A stretch of DNA of 28,940 nt from the NCBI GenBank assembly GCA_016783505.1, contig JADHWK010000028.1, positions 1-28,940 of the forward strand, in the 5' to 3' direction. The DNA is from Candidatus Zhuqueibacterota bacterium. GTDB lineage: Bacteria > BS750m-G25. Below, piece after piece: positions 23,499-28,940 of the stretch (position 1 is the first letter of the stretch; each line of letters begins with the position of its first letter). A model generated the notes under the pieces. That model was not told the origin of the DNA and did no database searches. It saw only the letters and a program-made list of their open reading frames with translations. Position numbers and translations under genes: made by a program.

Positions 23499-23573
23499 CG
23501 ATTAGCCTCTCAAAAAATATCCCTGTTAAACAATGATGCTTGAAAAGCTATCATTGGTTTGCCTATCAAAATA
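23499..23573 (+). ncRNA. Conserved leader element, copy L2 (candidate structured RNA)
   Basis: The shared words ATTAGCCTCT, CCCTGTTAAAC, TGAT, GCTAT, TTGGTT and CAAAAT occur in the same order as in copy L1 at 25969-26046. Here AATGATGCTT (23532-23541) pairs with AAGC-T-ATCATT (23545-23555) around GAA, a 10-bp stem with one bulge. GATTAGC near the start can alternatively pair with GCTATC. It sits about 30 bases after the predicted transcription start. It matches no riboswitch consensus I know. Confidence 0.45.
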
Positions 23574-23877
23574 TCTACCCAAGATGAGGCTTTCAAGGGT
23601 TTATTTATTATCTGCCCTTAAATCTTAACTTGATATTACGAACCCCTAACGGTTGTATTGAAACTGGATGGGGTTTCTTCTTAAAGTATTTTCTTTGAAG
23701 AGATTCTGGATATTTTCGTCTCCTCAACTTCAAAAGAGTTTCTGCCTAACCAGTTTCATCCATCTGTAAAATTAGCGAAAAAATTCTTGTTTTTCTCAGT
23801 GTAATTCATTATTACATCCAATACTGAACGTTTATTCGTGGAACATTCCTAATGGGATCAACCTGAAGGAGGTTTGT
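23574..23877 (+). other. Remainder of the long operon leader
   Basis: No gene is seen in these ~300 bases. AACCCC (23641-23646) can pair with GGGGTT (23670-23675), but the bases after it are TCTTCTT rather than a clean T-run, so it is at best a weak attenuator. A strong ribosome-binding site, AAGGAGG, lies 6 bases before the ATG at 23878. Confidence 0.4.
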
Positions 23878-24432
23878 ATGTATATAATTGCAATTTTGGG
23901 TGCTACAACGCTCTTGTTTTCCATATGGATAATTCAGGGAGAACTAAGATTTAATAAAGTCATTAAAAAAGATGACGGAAATAATGTTAAAAGTTTTTTA
24001 GGAGAAAGTATAATTAAGTTCATTAATAAAGCACATACGGAATTATTAGCTATGTCAGGTCCGACATGCATAAATATTTTGGAGAGAAATGCTAATTTAG
24101 TAAAAAAAGCTCTCTTGTCGAATCCGGAATTGAAAATGAAGATAATTACGAGATCAGACTCAGATTTTGAAAATTCAAACGAACTCAGTGAAATTTTCAA
24201 GCTACCCGAAATAGAAAAAAGGGTCGAAATTTTTAGATTGAAGGAAGGGATAATACCGACTCAACACTTTGTATTGATTGACAAAAAGCACCTTCTGGTT
24301 TCCAATGTTGATAAAAAAGGGGAACCGTTGATAGCATTTTCTATGTTTAGAAATAAGGCGAAAGCTAAACAGTTTCGGGATCAATTTTCCCGATTACATA
24401 AGACACTTGATTTAGTTAAACTCGAGTTCTGA
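23878..24432 (+). CDS. Membrane-anchored protein with degenerate phospholipase-D-like domain
   Basis: This 184-residue protein has one N-terminal membrane segment (about residues 2-20), then a soluble alpha/beta domain. FINKAHTELLAMSGPT (about 48-63), a strand at LKMKIITRSDSD (85-96) and TQHFVLIDKKHLLVSN (128-143) follow the order of a single PLD half-domain, with H130 and D135 where an HKD motif would be. The spacing is H-x4-D and the Lys is missing, so catalysis by the normal mechanism is doubtful; it may sense or bind a phosphodiester ligand. It is the first gene of an AT-rich operon with very strong AAGGAGG. The PLD relation is my reading by eye and needs structure prediction. Confidence 0.6.
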   Translation: MYIIAILGATTLLFSIWIIQGELRFNKVIKKDDGNNVKSFLGESIIKFINKAHTELLAMSGPTCINILERNANLVKKALLSNPELKMKIITRSDSDFENSNELSEIFKLPEIEKRVEIFRLKEGIIPTQHFVLIDKKHLLVSNVDKKGEPLIAFSMFRNKAKAKQFRDQFSRLHKTLDLVKLEF

Positions 24433-24458
24433 ATAAATATCCAAAACATGAGGGATAA

Positions 24459-24815
24459 ATGGAAGAAGTGATTGAGAAAATTGGTTTTCAATTAAGTAAT
24501 TTAATTAATTGGGTTTTGGCCGCAATAGGTGCAGTTGTAATAAACCTGAAAATCCTTACATCAAGAAGAGATGTATATTTGGAGCGGCACTTAATATTGC
24601 TATTCTGGATTGGGACATTTTTTGTCATTACCTTATTTATTTTAGGATTATATTTAATCTTCTCACACAATATAAATAATATTATGGTTTTAATTGTATG
24701 TATTCCTCTCTTTTTATTCATAATAACCTGGTTTGCTTATAAACATTATCCTATAAAGCAAGGAGAAAAAGAAGTTTCACCTAAAGATCCAGAAGAAGCC
24801 CTCCAAACAAATTAA
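24459..24815 (+). CDS. Small multi-pass membrane protein, unknown function
   Basis: This 118-residue protein has hydrophobic segments at about residues 15-32, 45-68 and 76-93, then a charged tail (KQGEKEVSPKDPEEALQTN). It begins MEEVIEKIGFQLSNLINWVL. No family is recognised. It starts 26 bases after the PLD-like gene, on the same strand and with the same AT-rich codon use, so the two are probably co-transcribed and co-acquired. It could hold its neighbours in a membrane complex; that is inference. Confidence 0.65.
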   Translation: MEEVIEKIGFQLSNLINWVLAAIGAVVINLKILTSRRDVYLERHLILLFWIGTFFVITLFILGLYLIFSHNINNIMVLIVCIPLFLFIITWFAYKHYPIKQGEKEVSPKDPEEALQTN

Positions 24816-24912
24816 TTCCTAATGTGAAAATAGTTCTTTTAATTAATCTGTATTATATTGCAACCAAAAGTATCATTGTTTGGGTTGAAATTTAAGATTG
24901 TCGAGAGACGAA

Positions 24913-25602
24913 ATGTATTTTACTGAATTTACAATACGTATATTATTTTTATTTTTACCGGGAATAATTACATATTTAATAATTGAATCTTTAACAGTTA
25001 TTAAAGAACGGAAGGTTTTTTACTTCATTATTTATTCATTTGTTTTAGGATTTATTGCATATTTTACTTTCTATCTCGTTCTCCTTTTATCTACAGTATT
25101 TTATGACTTCTGTATTGAAAGCAAGTTTAAATTTTTTAAAGCTCTTTTAGATCCAAAGGTAAGTTTAGATATTACTGAAATATTTTTTGTTAGTATAATT
25201 GCAATAATTAATGGCTTTATTTTGTCATATATGATAAATAGAAAATCATTACATCGAACCGCACAAAGTCTTCGTATAACAAAAAAATTTGCAGAAATTG
25301 ACGTTTGGGATTTATTGTTTAATTCATCTGACGATGAGATGAAATGGGTTTTAATTAGAGATATTAAAAATGATTTAATTTATGAAGGGTGGATTGAAGC
25401 TTTTTCAGATACTGTGAAAGAAAACGAGTTATTTATTAGAGACGTAATCGTATATCAAAATTCCACTGATCAAGAATTGTATAAAGTCCCAGGCCTATAT
25501 TTAGCACGTAATAGAGATGAAATAACAATTGAATTTCCAGCATTACCGTTTAGCAATGGTTCAATGAGTTCTCATACTAATCAAAAAGAGGGAGTATCCT
25601 AA
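24913..25602 (+). CDS. Membrane protein with soluble C-terminal domain, DUF6338-like
   Basis: The ATG at 24913 is preferred over a TTG at 24898, giving 229 residues. Three membrane segments (about 7-25, 35-60 and 90-108) precede a soluble domain with KKFAEIDVWDLLFNSSDDEM, then a beta-rich stretch DLIYEGWIEAFSDTVKENEL, FIRDVIVYQNSTDQELYKVP and YLARNRDEITIEFP. A membrane half plus a small barrel-like domain with a W-x-E-A-F-S segment recalls DUF6338-type proteins of unknown function; I am not certain of the family. The following 35-codon gene starts one base after the stop, so the two are translationally linked. Codons are strongly AT-rich. Confidence 0.65.
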   Translation: MYFTEFTIRILFLFLPGIITYLIIESLTVIKERKVFYFIIYSFVLGFIAYFTFYLVLLLSTVFYDFCIESKFKFFKALLDPKVSLDITEIFFVSIIAIINGFILSYMINRKSLHRTAQSLRITKKFAEIDVWDLLFNSSDDEMKWVLIRDIKNDLIYEGWIEAFSDTVKENELFIRDVIVYQNSTDQELYKVPGLYLARNRDEITIEFPALPFSNGSMSSHTNQKEGVS

Positions 25603-25603
25603 A

Positions 25604-25711
25604 ATGATTAAAAAAAGACTTACCGAAGGTAAAATTGTAAAGGGAGGTAAAAATAAACCGCCTTCAACACCAAGACCTTCGCATCCCAAAAAACAAGAAC
25701 GCAAAGAATAG
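25604..25711 (+). CDS. 35-residue basic Pro/Lys-rich peptide, last gene of the operon
   Basis: The sequence begins MIKKRLTEGKIVKGGKNKPP and ends KKQERKE; about a third of the residues are Lys or Arg, with five prolines in the centre and no hydrophobic core. It is short enough to be missed by gene finders. Evidence that it is real: GGGAG ends 9 bases before the ATG, it begins one base after the preceding stop, and it ends cleanly before the operon terminator. It is likely disordered and could bind nucleic acid, acidic lipid or a domain of the preceding membrane protein. Confidence 0.55.
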   Translation: MIKKRLTEGKIVKGGKNKPPSTPRPSHPKKQERKE

Positions 25712-25843
25712 AGAAAAAGCGCATAACAGATTTATGGTTTCGCTAACTCTTTCTTACTGAATCCAAATGCAGTTGATCCCAATAGTAGAAGTAGTTGAAC
25801 AAACCAATTAAAAGATTCTCAAATAATTCATCCCGATTTTATT

Positions 25844-25885
25844 AAAAAGGCCTATCCATTCATCTTGAGTAGGCCTTTTGTTTTT
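25844..25885. terminator. Terminator T2 (right copy of the matched pair)
   Basis: AAAAAGGCCTA pairs with TAGGCCTTTTG around the same 15-base loop as T1, with one base difference in the 31-base core (25849-25879). It ends the AT-rich operon. Confidence 0.85.
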
Positions 25886-25897
25886 TAAGTTTTTCTC

Positions 25898-25926
25898 TTG
25901 ATTCTTTCCCATTAATTTTGTAATAT
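25898..25926 (+). promoter_or_regulatory. Promoter of the LVIVD-repeat gene
   Basis: TTGATT, exactly 17 bases, TAATAT, directly after terminator T2. Initiation near 25933 gives a leader of about 140 bases. Confidence 0.6.
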
Positions 25927-25968
25927 AAAGACAAGACAAACCAATTCCTATAGATCTGATTCTGGACT

Positions 25969-26046
25969 GGATAGCCTCTTAAAATTACCCCTGTTAAACT
26001 ACTGATCCTGGTAGGGCTATATTTGGTTAGACCCGCCCTACAAAAT
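25969..26046 (+). ncRNA. Conserved leader element, copy L1 (candidate structured RNA)
   Basis: It carries GATAGCCTCT, CCCTGTTAAAC, CTGAT, GGCTAT, TTTGGTT and CAAAAT in the same order as L2. GTAGGGC (26011-26017) pairs perfectly with GCCCTAC (26035-26041), while ATAGCC (25971-25976) can instead pair with GGCTAT (26015-26020), so two exclusive folds are possible. Its 3' end lies about 25 bases before the start codon and close to the AGGAGG site (26061-26066), a position suited to translational control. Confidence 0.5.
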
Positions 26047-26071
26047 TAAACTAACAAATGAGGAGGTCATA

Positions 26072-28180
26072 ATGTTATTGAAAAATGGTAAAATCTTAGG
26101 GACAGTAATGATTGCAATCTTATTTTGCAGTCTTGCTTTTGGTCAGAATAACAGACCAGCAAATGTGCCCCCGGAACAGCTCCCATCAAGGGATATTCGC
26201 CACCATATAAATTTCACACCGCAGGAGACTTTTCAAGCCTTAGACGATAGTAATACTACACTAATAGGACGGTGGGCAAATGGTCCCTGTTATGCCGTGG
26301 ATGTATCGGGTAACATTGCCTATTTTGGTAATGGGGGCTATCTTGAAGTTGTGGATATTTCTAATCCGGCAAATCCCGTTGAATTAGGAAATATAGTAAC
26401 TCCGTCATTAGTTAGCGGTGTTGCCGTCAGCGACAGTTATGCCTATGTGGCCGATGGGGAGGATGGTTTACGCATCATTGACGTCACCGCCCCTTCCTCC
26501 CCGCAAGAAGTGGGCTTCTTTGACACGGGTGACTATGCTAAAGGCGTTGCCTTCAGCGGCAGTTACGCCTATGTGGCCGATTGGGATGATGGTTTACGCA
26601 TCATTGACGTCTCCACCCCTTCCTCTCCGCAAGAAGTGGGCTTCTTTGATACGGGTGGCGATGCTTTTGGCGTTGCCGTCAGCGGCAGTTACGCCTATGT
26701 GGCCGATGGGGGGGATGGTTTACGCATCATTGACGTCTCCACCCCTTCCTCTCCGCAAGAAGTGGGCTTCTTTGATACGGGTAGCTATGCTTATGGTGTT
26801 GCCGTCAGCGGCAGTTACGCCTATGTGGCCGATGGGTCTGCTGGTTTACGCATCATTGACGTCTCCGCCACTTCCTCTCCGCAAGAAGTGGGCTTCTTTG
26901 ATACGGGTAGCATAGCTAAAGGTGTTGCCGTCAGCGGCAGTTACGCCTATGTGGCTGATGTGTTTGCTGGTTTACGCATCATTGATGTCTCCACCCCGTC
27001 CTCGCCGCAAGAGGTGGGCTTCTTTGATACGGGTGGCAGTCCTAATGACGTTGCCGTCAGCGGCAGTTACGCCTATGTGGCTGATGTGTTTGCTGGTTTA
27101 CGCATCATTGATGTCTCCACCCCGTCCTCGCCGCAAGAGGTGGGCTTCTTTGATACGGGTGGCAGTGCTAATGACGTTGCCATCAGCGGCAGTTACACCT
27201 ATGTGGCCGATGGGTGGGATGGTTTACGCATCATTGACGTCACCATCCCGTCCTCGCCGCAAGAAGTGGGCTTTTTTGATACGGGGTATGACGATGCTGT
27301 AGGCGTTGCGGTCAGCGACAGTTACGCCTATGTGGCCTATGGGTATGATGGTTTACGCATCATTGACGTCTCCAACCCTTCCGCTCCGGGAGAAGTGGTC
27401 TTCTTTGATACGGGTGGCTGGGCTTATGGCGTTGCGGTGAGTGTCAGTTACGCCTATGTGGCCGATGGGTCTGCTGGTTTACGCATCATCGACGTCTCCA
27501 CCCCTTCCTCGCCGCAGGAAGTGGGTTTCTTTGATACGGGTGGCTCTGCTCGCGGTGTTGCCGTCAGCGGCAGTTACGCCTATGTGGCTGATGGGGAGGA
27601 TGGTTTACGCATCATTGACGTCTCCACCCCTTCCTCTCCGCAAGAGGTGGGTTTCTTTGATACGGGTGGCTATGCTTTGGGCGTTGCCGTCAGCGGCAGT
27701 TACGCCTATGTGGCCGATGGGTTGGATGGCTTACGCATCATTGACGTCTCCACCTCTTCCTCGCCGCAGGAAGTGGGTTTCTTTGATACGGGTGGCTATG
27801 CTAAAGGCGTTGCCGTCAGCGGCAGTTACGCCTATGTGGCCGATGGGGAGGATGGTATGTATATTATACAGAACGATCTACTATTAGTTATTAATGAAGA
27901 GTCCAGCTATTCCCCAGAGAGTTTCTTCTTAGCTCAAAATTATCCCAATCCATTCAATCCAATCACCACCATCAAATACGGCCTTCCCAAGGAATCAAAG
28001 GTAACCCTGAAGGTATTTGACATCCTCGGGCGTGAAGTGGCCACATTGGTTGATGAACATCAAACTGCCGGTTACCACCAGATAAATTGGGATGCATCGG
28101 GTCATTCATCTGGAATTTATTTTTATCAAATTAAAGCGGGGGAGTTTCAGAAGATCCGGAAGATGATTCTTTTGAAATAA
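26072..28180 (+). CDS. T9SS-secreted LVIVD-repeat beta-propeller protein
   Basis: This 702-residue protein has a signal peptide (MLLKNGKILGTVMIAILFCS..., cut near FGQ), a divergent first repeat at about 82-122, then eleven highly similar units (residues 123-585) and a partial last one. Each unit is 42 residues (one has 43) with the LVIVD-type core GLRIIDVSTPSSPQEVGFFD followed by GVAVSGSYAYVAD. From about 620 a T9SS type-A sorting domain follows (NYPNPFNPITTIKYGLP, GREVATL, DASGHSSGIYFYQI, ending IRKMILLK), so it should be exported and anchored at or released from the cell surface. Surface adhesion or binding is likely; no catalytic residue set is seen. AGGAGG lies 5 bases before the ATG. The leader contains element L1. 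Confidence 0.92.
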   Translation: MLLKNGKILGTVMIAILFCSLAFGQNNRPANVPPEQLPSRDIRHHINFTPQETFQALDDSNTTLIGRWANGPCYAVDVSGNIAYFGNGGYLEVVDISNPANPVELGNIVTPSLVSGVAVSDSYAYVADGEDGLRIIDVTAPSSPQEVGFFDTGDYAKGVAFSGSYAYVADWDDGLRIIDVSTPSSPQEVGFFDTGGDAFGVAVSGSYAYVADGGDGLRIIDVSTPSSPQEVGFFDTGSYAYGVAVSGSYAYVADGSAGLRIIDVSATSSPQEVGFFDTGSIAKGVAVSGSYAYVADVFAGLRIIDVSTPSSPQEVGFFDTGGSPNDVAVSGSYAYVADVFAGLRIIDVSTPSSPQEVGFFDTGGSANDVAISGSYTYVADGWDGLRIIDVTIPSSPQEVGFFDTGYDDAVGVAVSDSYAYVAYGYDGLRIIDVSNPSAPGEVVFFDTGGWAYGVAVSVSYAYVADGSAGLRIIDVSTPSSPQEVGFFDTGGSARGVAVSGSYAYVADGEDGLRIIDVSTPSSPQEVGFFDTGGYALGVAVSGSYAYVADGLDGLRIIDVSTSSSPQEVGFFDTGGYAKGVAVSGSYAYVADGEDGMYIIQNDLLLVINEESSYSPESFFLAQNYPNPFNPITTIKYGLPKESKVTLKVFDILGREVATLVDEHQTAGYHQINWDASGHSSGIYFYQIKAGEFQKIRKMILLK
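26438..27826 (+). repeat. Eleven tandem 126-bp coding repeats
   Basis: Units start at 26438, 26564, 26690, 26816, 26942, 27068, 27194 (129 bp), 27323, 27449, 27575 and 27701, with a partial one from 27827. Most of each unit is nearly identical in DNA. Variation is concentrated in two short windows, unit residues 7-9 (GED, WDD, GGD, GSA, VFA, GWD, GYD, GLD) and 31-36. Units at 26942 and 27068 differ at only a few bases. Confidence 0.9.
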
Positions 28181-28204
28181 GCTCCTATTAGCCGGAAGTT
28201 TTGT

Positions 28205-28243
28205 AAAAAGCCAGTCCCTCTGAATTGGGGGCTGGCTTTTTCT
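28205..28243 (+). terminator. Intrinsic terminator of the LVIVD-repeat gene
   Basis: AAAAAGCCAG (28205-28214) pairs with CTGGCTTTTT (28232-28241). A second palindrome, TTTGGGG/CCCCAAA (28243-28261), follows. Both have counterparts in the same order after the gene at 17534. Confidence 0.85.
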
Positions 28244-28261
28244 TTGGGGGTTCACCCCAAA

Positions 28262-28596
28262 ATTTATCCAATCTTTTCTTTGGATTCTCTGCGGAATTCT
28301 GCGTTCTCTGTGTTCAAAAAAGTTGTTGACATCCTTCATTTAAATTATTAAATTGTCTGGTGCAAAGTTTTGTCACATTTAGTTCACCACGGTCCCGAGC
28401 ATTCGGGATCACAGAACTACACAGACCTCTTTTATTAATGAATAGTGTTAATCCGATAATGGAGCAATGGAGTGATGGAGAAATGGAATAATTAATACAG
28501 CATTCCAATACTCTGTCTCACGTCTGCCATCTCAAGTATTTTATCTGTCTTTGTGTCTTGGTGCCTTAGTGGCTAAATCGTTACCATTTTTCTAAC
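28262..28596. other. Gene-free region with dispersed repeats before nadC
   Basis: No gene is seen. It contains a TCTCTGCGG/TCTGCGTTCTCTGTG-like stretch (about 28286-28314), a tcccga-gcat-tcggga hairpin (28393-28408), an ATGGAGCAATGGAGTGATGG-type purine repeat (28459-28488) and a CTTTGTGTCTTGGTGCC repeat (28548-28574) related to the one at 3865. No clear promoter or ribosome-binding site for nadC was identified. Confidence 0.5.
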
Positions 28597-28940
28597 ATGC
28601 TGGATTTTACAATCATTGATCCCATCATCAAGCGGGCGTTGGCGGAAGACCTGGGCACTATCGGTGACCTTACAACCCAGGCCATTATTGACAAGGGGAT
28701 GGGAGAAGGGAAAATTTTAGCCCGAGCATCCGGGGTGCTGGCCGGTCTGCCCGTAGCCCGAAGGGTTTTCGAAAAGGTTGATCCCCGGACCATCTTTGAG
28801 ACCCGCTTTCAGGACGGGGATAGGGTGGCTCAGGAAGATACCATCGCCGTTGTGAAAGGTCCACTGCCGGGTCTGTTGACGGCTGAACGAACGGTTCTCA
28901 ATTTCCTTCAGCGCCTGTCGGGCATCGCCACCCTGACGGC
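28597..28940 (+). CDS. nadC: Nicotinate-nucleotide pyrophosphorylase (3' end outside window)
   Basis: The frame opens at the ATG at 28597 and runs off the window after 114 codons. MLDFTIIDPIIKRALAEDLG, GDLTTQAII, SGVLAGLPVA, FQDGDRVAQ and TAERTVLNFLQRLSGIATLT are the standard N-terminal blocks of quinolinate phosphoribosyltransferase. The enzyme makes nicotinate mononucleotide from quinolinate and PRPP in de novo NAD synthesis. The catalytic Arg/Lys positions of the barrel lie largely beyond the window. The preceding leader is packed with dispersed repeats. Confidence 0.95.
   Translation, partial: MLDFTIIDPIIKRALAEDLGTIGDLTTQAIIDKGMGEGKILARASGVLAGLPVARRVFEKVDPRTIFETRFQDGDRVAQEDTIAVVKGPLPGLLTAERTVLNFLQRLSGIATLT

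Noticed and set aside
23488-23544. Short ORF MNLTRLASQKISLLNNDA overlapping leader element L2
   Set aside because: The equivalent region of L1 has no ATG and contains an in-frame stop right after ATAGCCTCT, so conservation between the copies is not at the peptide level.
25718-25750. GCGCATAACAGATTTATGG, reminiscent of an integron attC right-hand end
   Set aside because: No matching complementary GTTAT-type arm with the required spacing is found, and no integrase or gene cassette array is visible.
26438-27826. Regular direct repeats resembling a CRISPR array
   Set aside because: The period is 126 bp, the repeats are coding and in frame, and the variable windows are only a few codons; no spacers or cas genes are present.
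26418-27887. Three long +frame ORFs (about 165, 126 and 148 codons) rich in SLTSPPLPRRRKW-like repeats
   Set aside because: They are the second reading frame of the 126-bp repeats of the LVIVD gene; one repeat free of stops in that frame yields long open frames automatically.

Overview
The window is chromosomal DNA from an uncultured-type member of the FCB superphylum (the broad neighbourhood of KSB1, Marinimicrobia, Calditrichota and Ignavibacteria). The main evidence is two proteins ending in a type IX secretion (T9SS) type-A sorting domain with the NYPNPFN signature, a very large periplasmic-type TPR protein, and otherwise ordinary bacterial housekeeping genes. The exact phylum cannot be fixed from the window. 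Likely sigma70-type promoters (TTGnnn, 17 bp, TATATT/TAATAT/TATCTT) recur ahead of several genes.

Layout. Bases 1-1842 hold the 3' part of a UvrD-family helicase fused to a 4Fe-4S PD-(D/E)XK nuclease. At 2213-2697 (minus strand) is a toxin-antitoxin pair whose RelE-like toxin is broken by one in-frame stop. At 2779-3777 are a stand-alone DprA N-terminal domain and a NicO-type metal permease with a His-rich loop. Bases 4254-8959 carry rmuC, guaA and glmS. At 9135-9973 a small helical protein overlaps a nucleotidyltransferase. Bases 10009-14738 carry envelope and amino-acid genes: an LpoA-like TPR/periplasmic-binding protein, uppP, a PuuD-like class I amidotransferase-fold hydrolase, and mltG. 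PcrA helicase is at 15237-17459, a truncated T9SS-sorted protein at 17534-18238, and a 1231-residue TPR protein at 18542-22237.

The accessory part starts at the 3' end of the TPR gene. An intact VapBC-type module (22373-23025) with its own promoter lies between two imperfect copies of the last ~160 bp of the TPR gene region. A markedly AT-rich island follows (about 23240-25840). It holds a four-gene operon: a membrane-anchored degenerate phospholipase-D-like protein, a small multi-pass membrane protein, a membrane protein with a soluble C-terminal domain (DUF6338-like), and a 35-residue basic Pro/Lys peptide. The island is bracketed by two nearly identical terminator hairpins. Its roughly 400-nt leader starts with an RNA-like element that recurs in the leader of the next gene, a T9SS-sorted LVIVD-repeat beta-propeller protein (26072-28180). 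The window closes with the 5' part of nadC.

How the genes fit together. GlmS (amino-sugar supply), UppP (lipid-carrier recycling), MltG (glycan termination) and the LpoA-like protein (synthase activation) form a peptidoglycan/envelope theme. The helicases, RmuC and the DprA fragment belong to DNA repair and recombination. The stretch 22.1-28.2 kb looks like a site of repeated insertion and duplication, and contains the best candidates for undescribed biology: the four-gene membrane operon and the duplicated leader element. Intergenic DNA is rich in dispersed repeats: G-rich purine tracts after three genes, a tcccga-ttcggga hairpin family, and degenerate palindromic elements. No tRNA, rRNA, CRISPR array or transposase was found.
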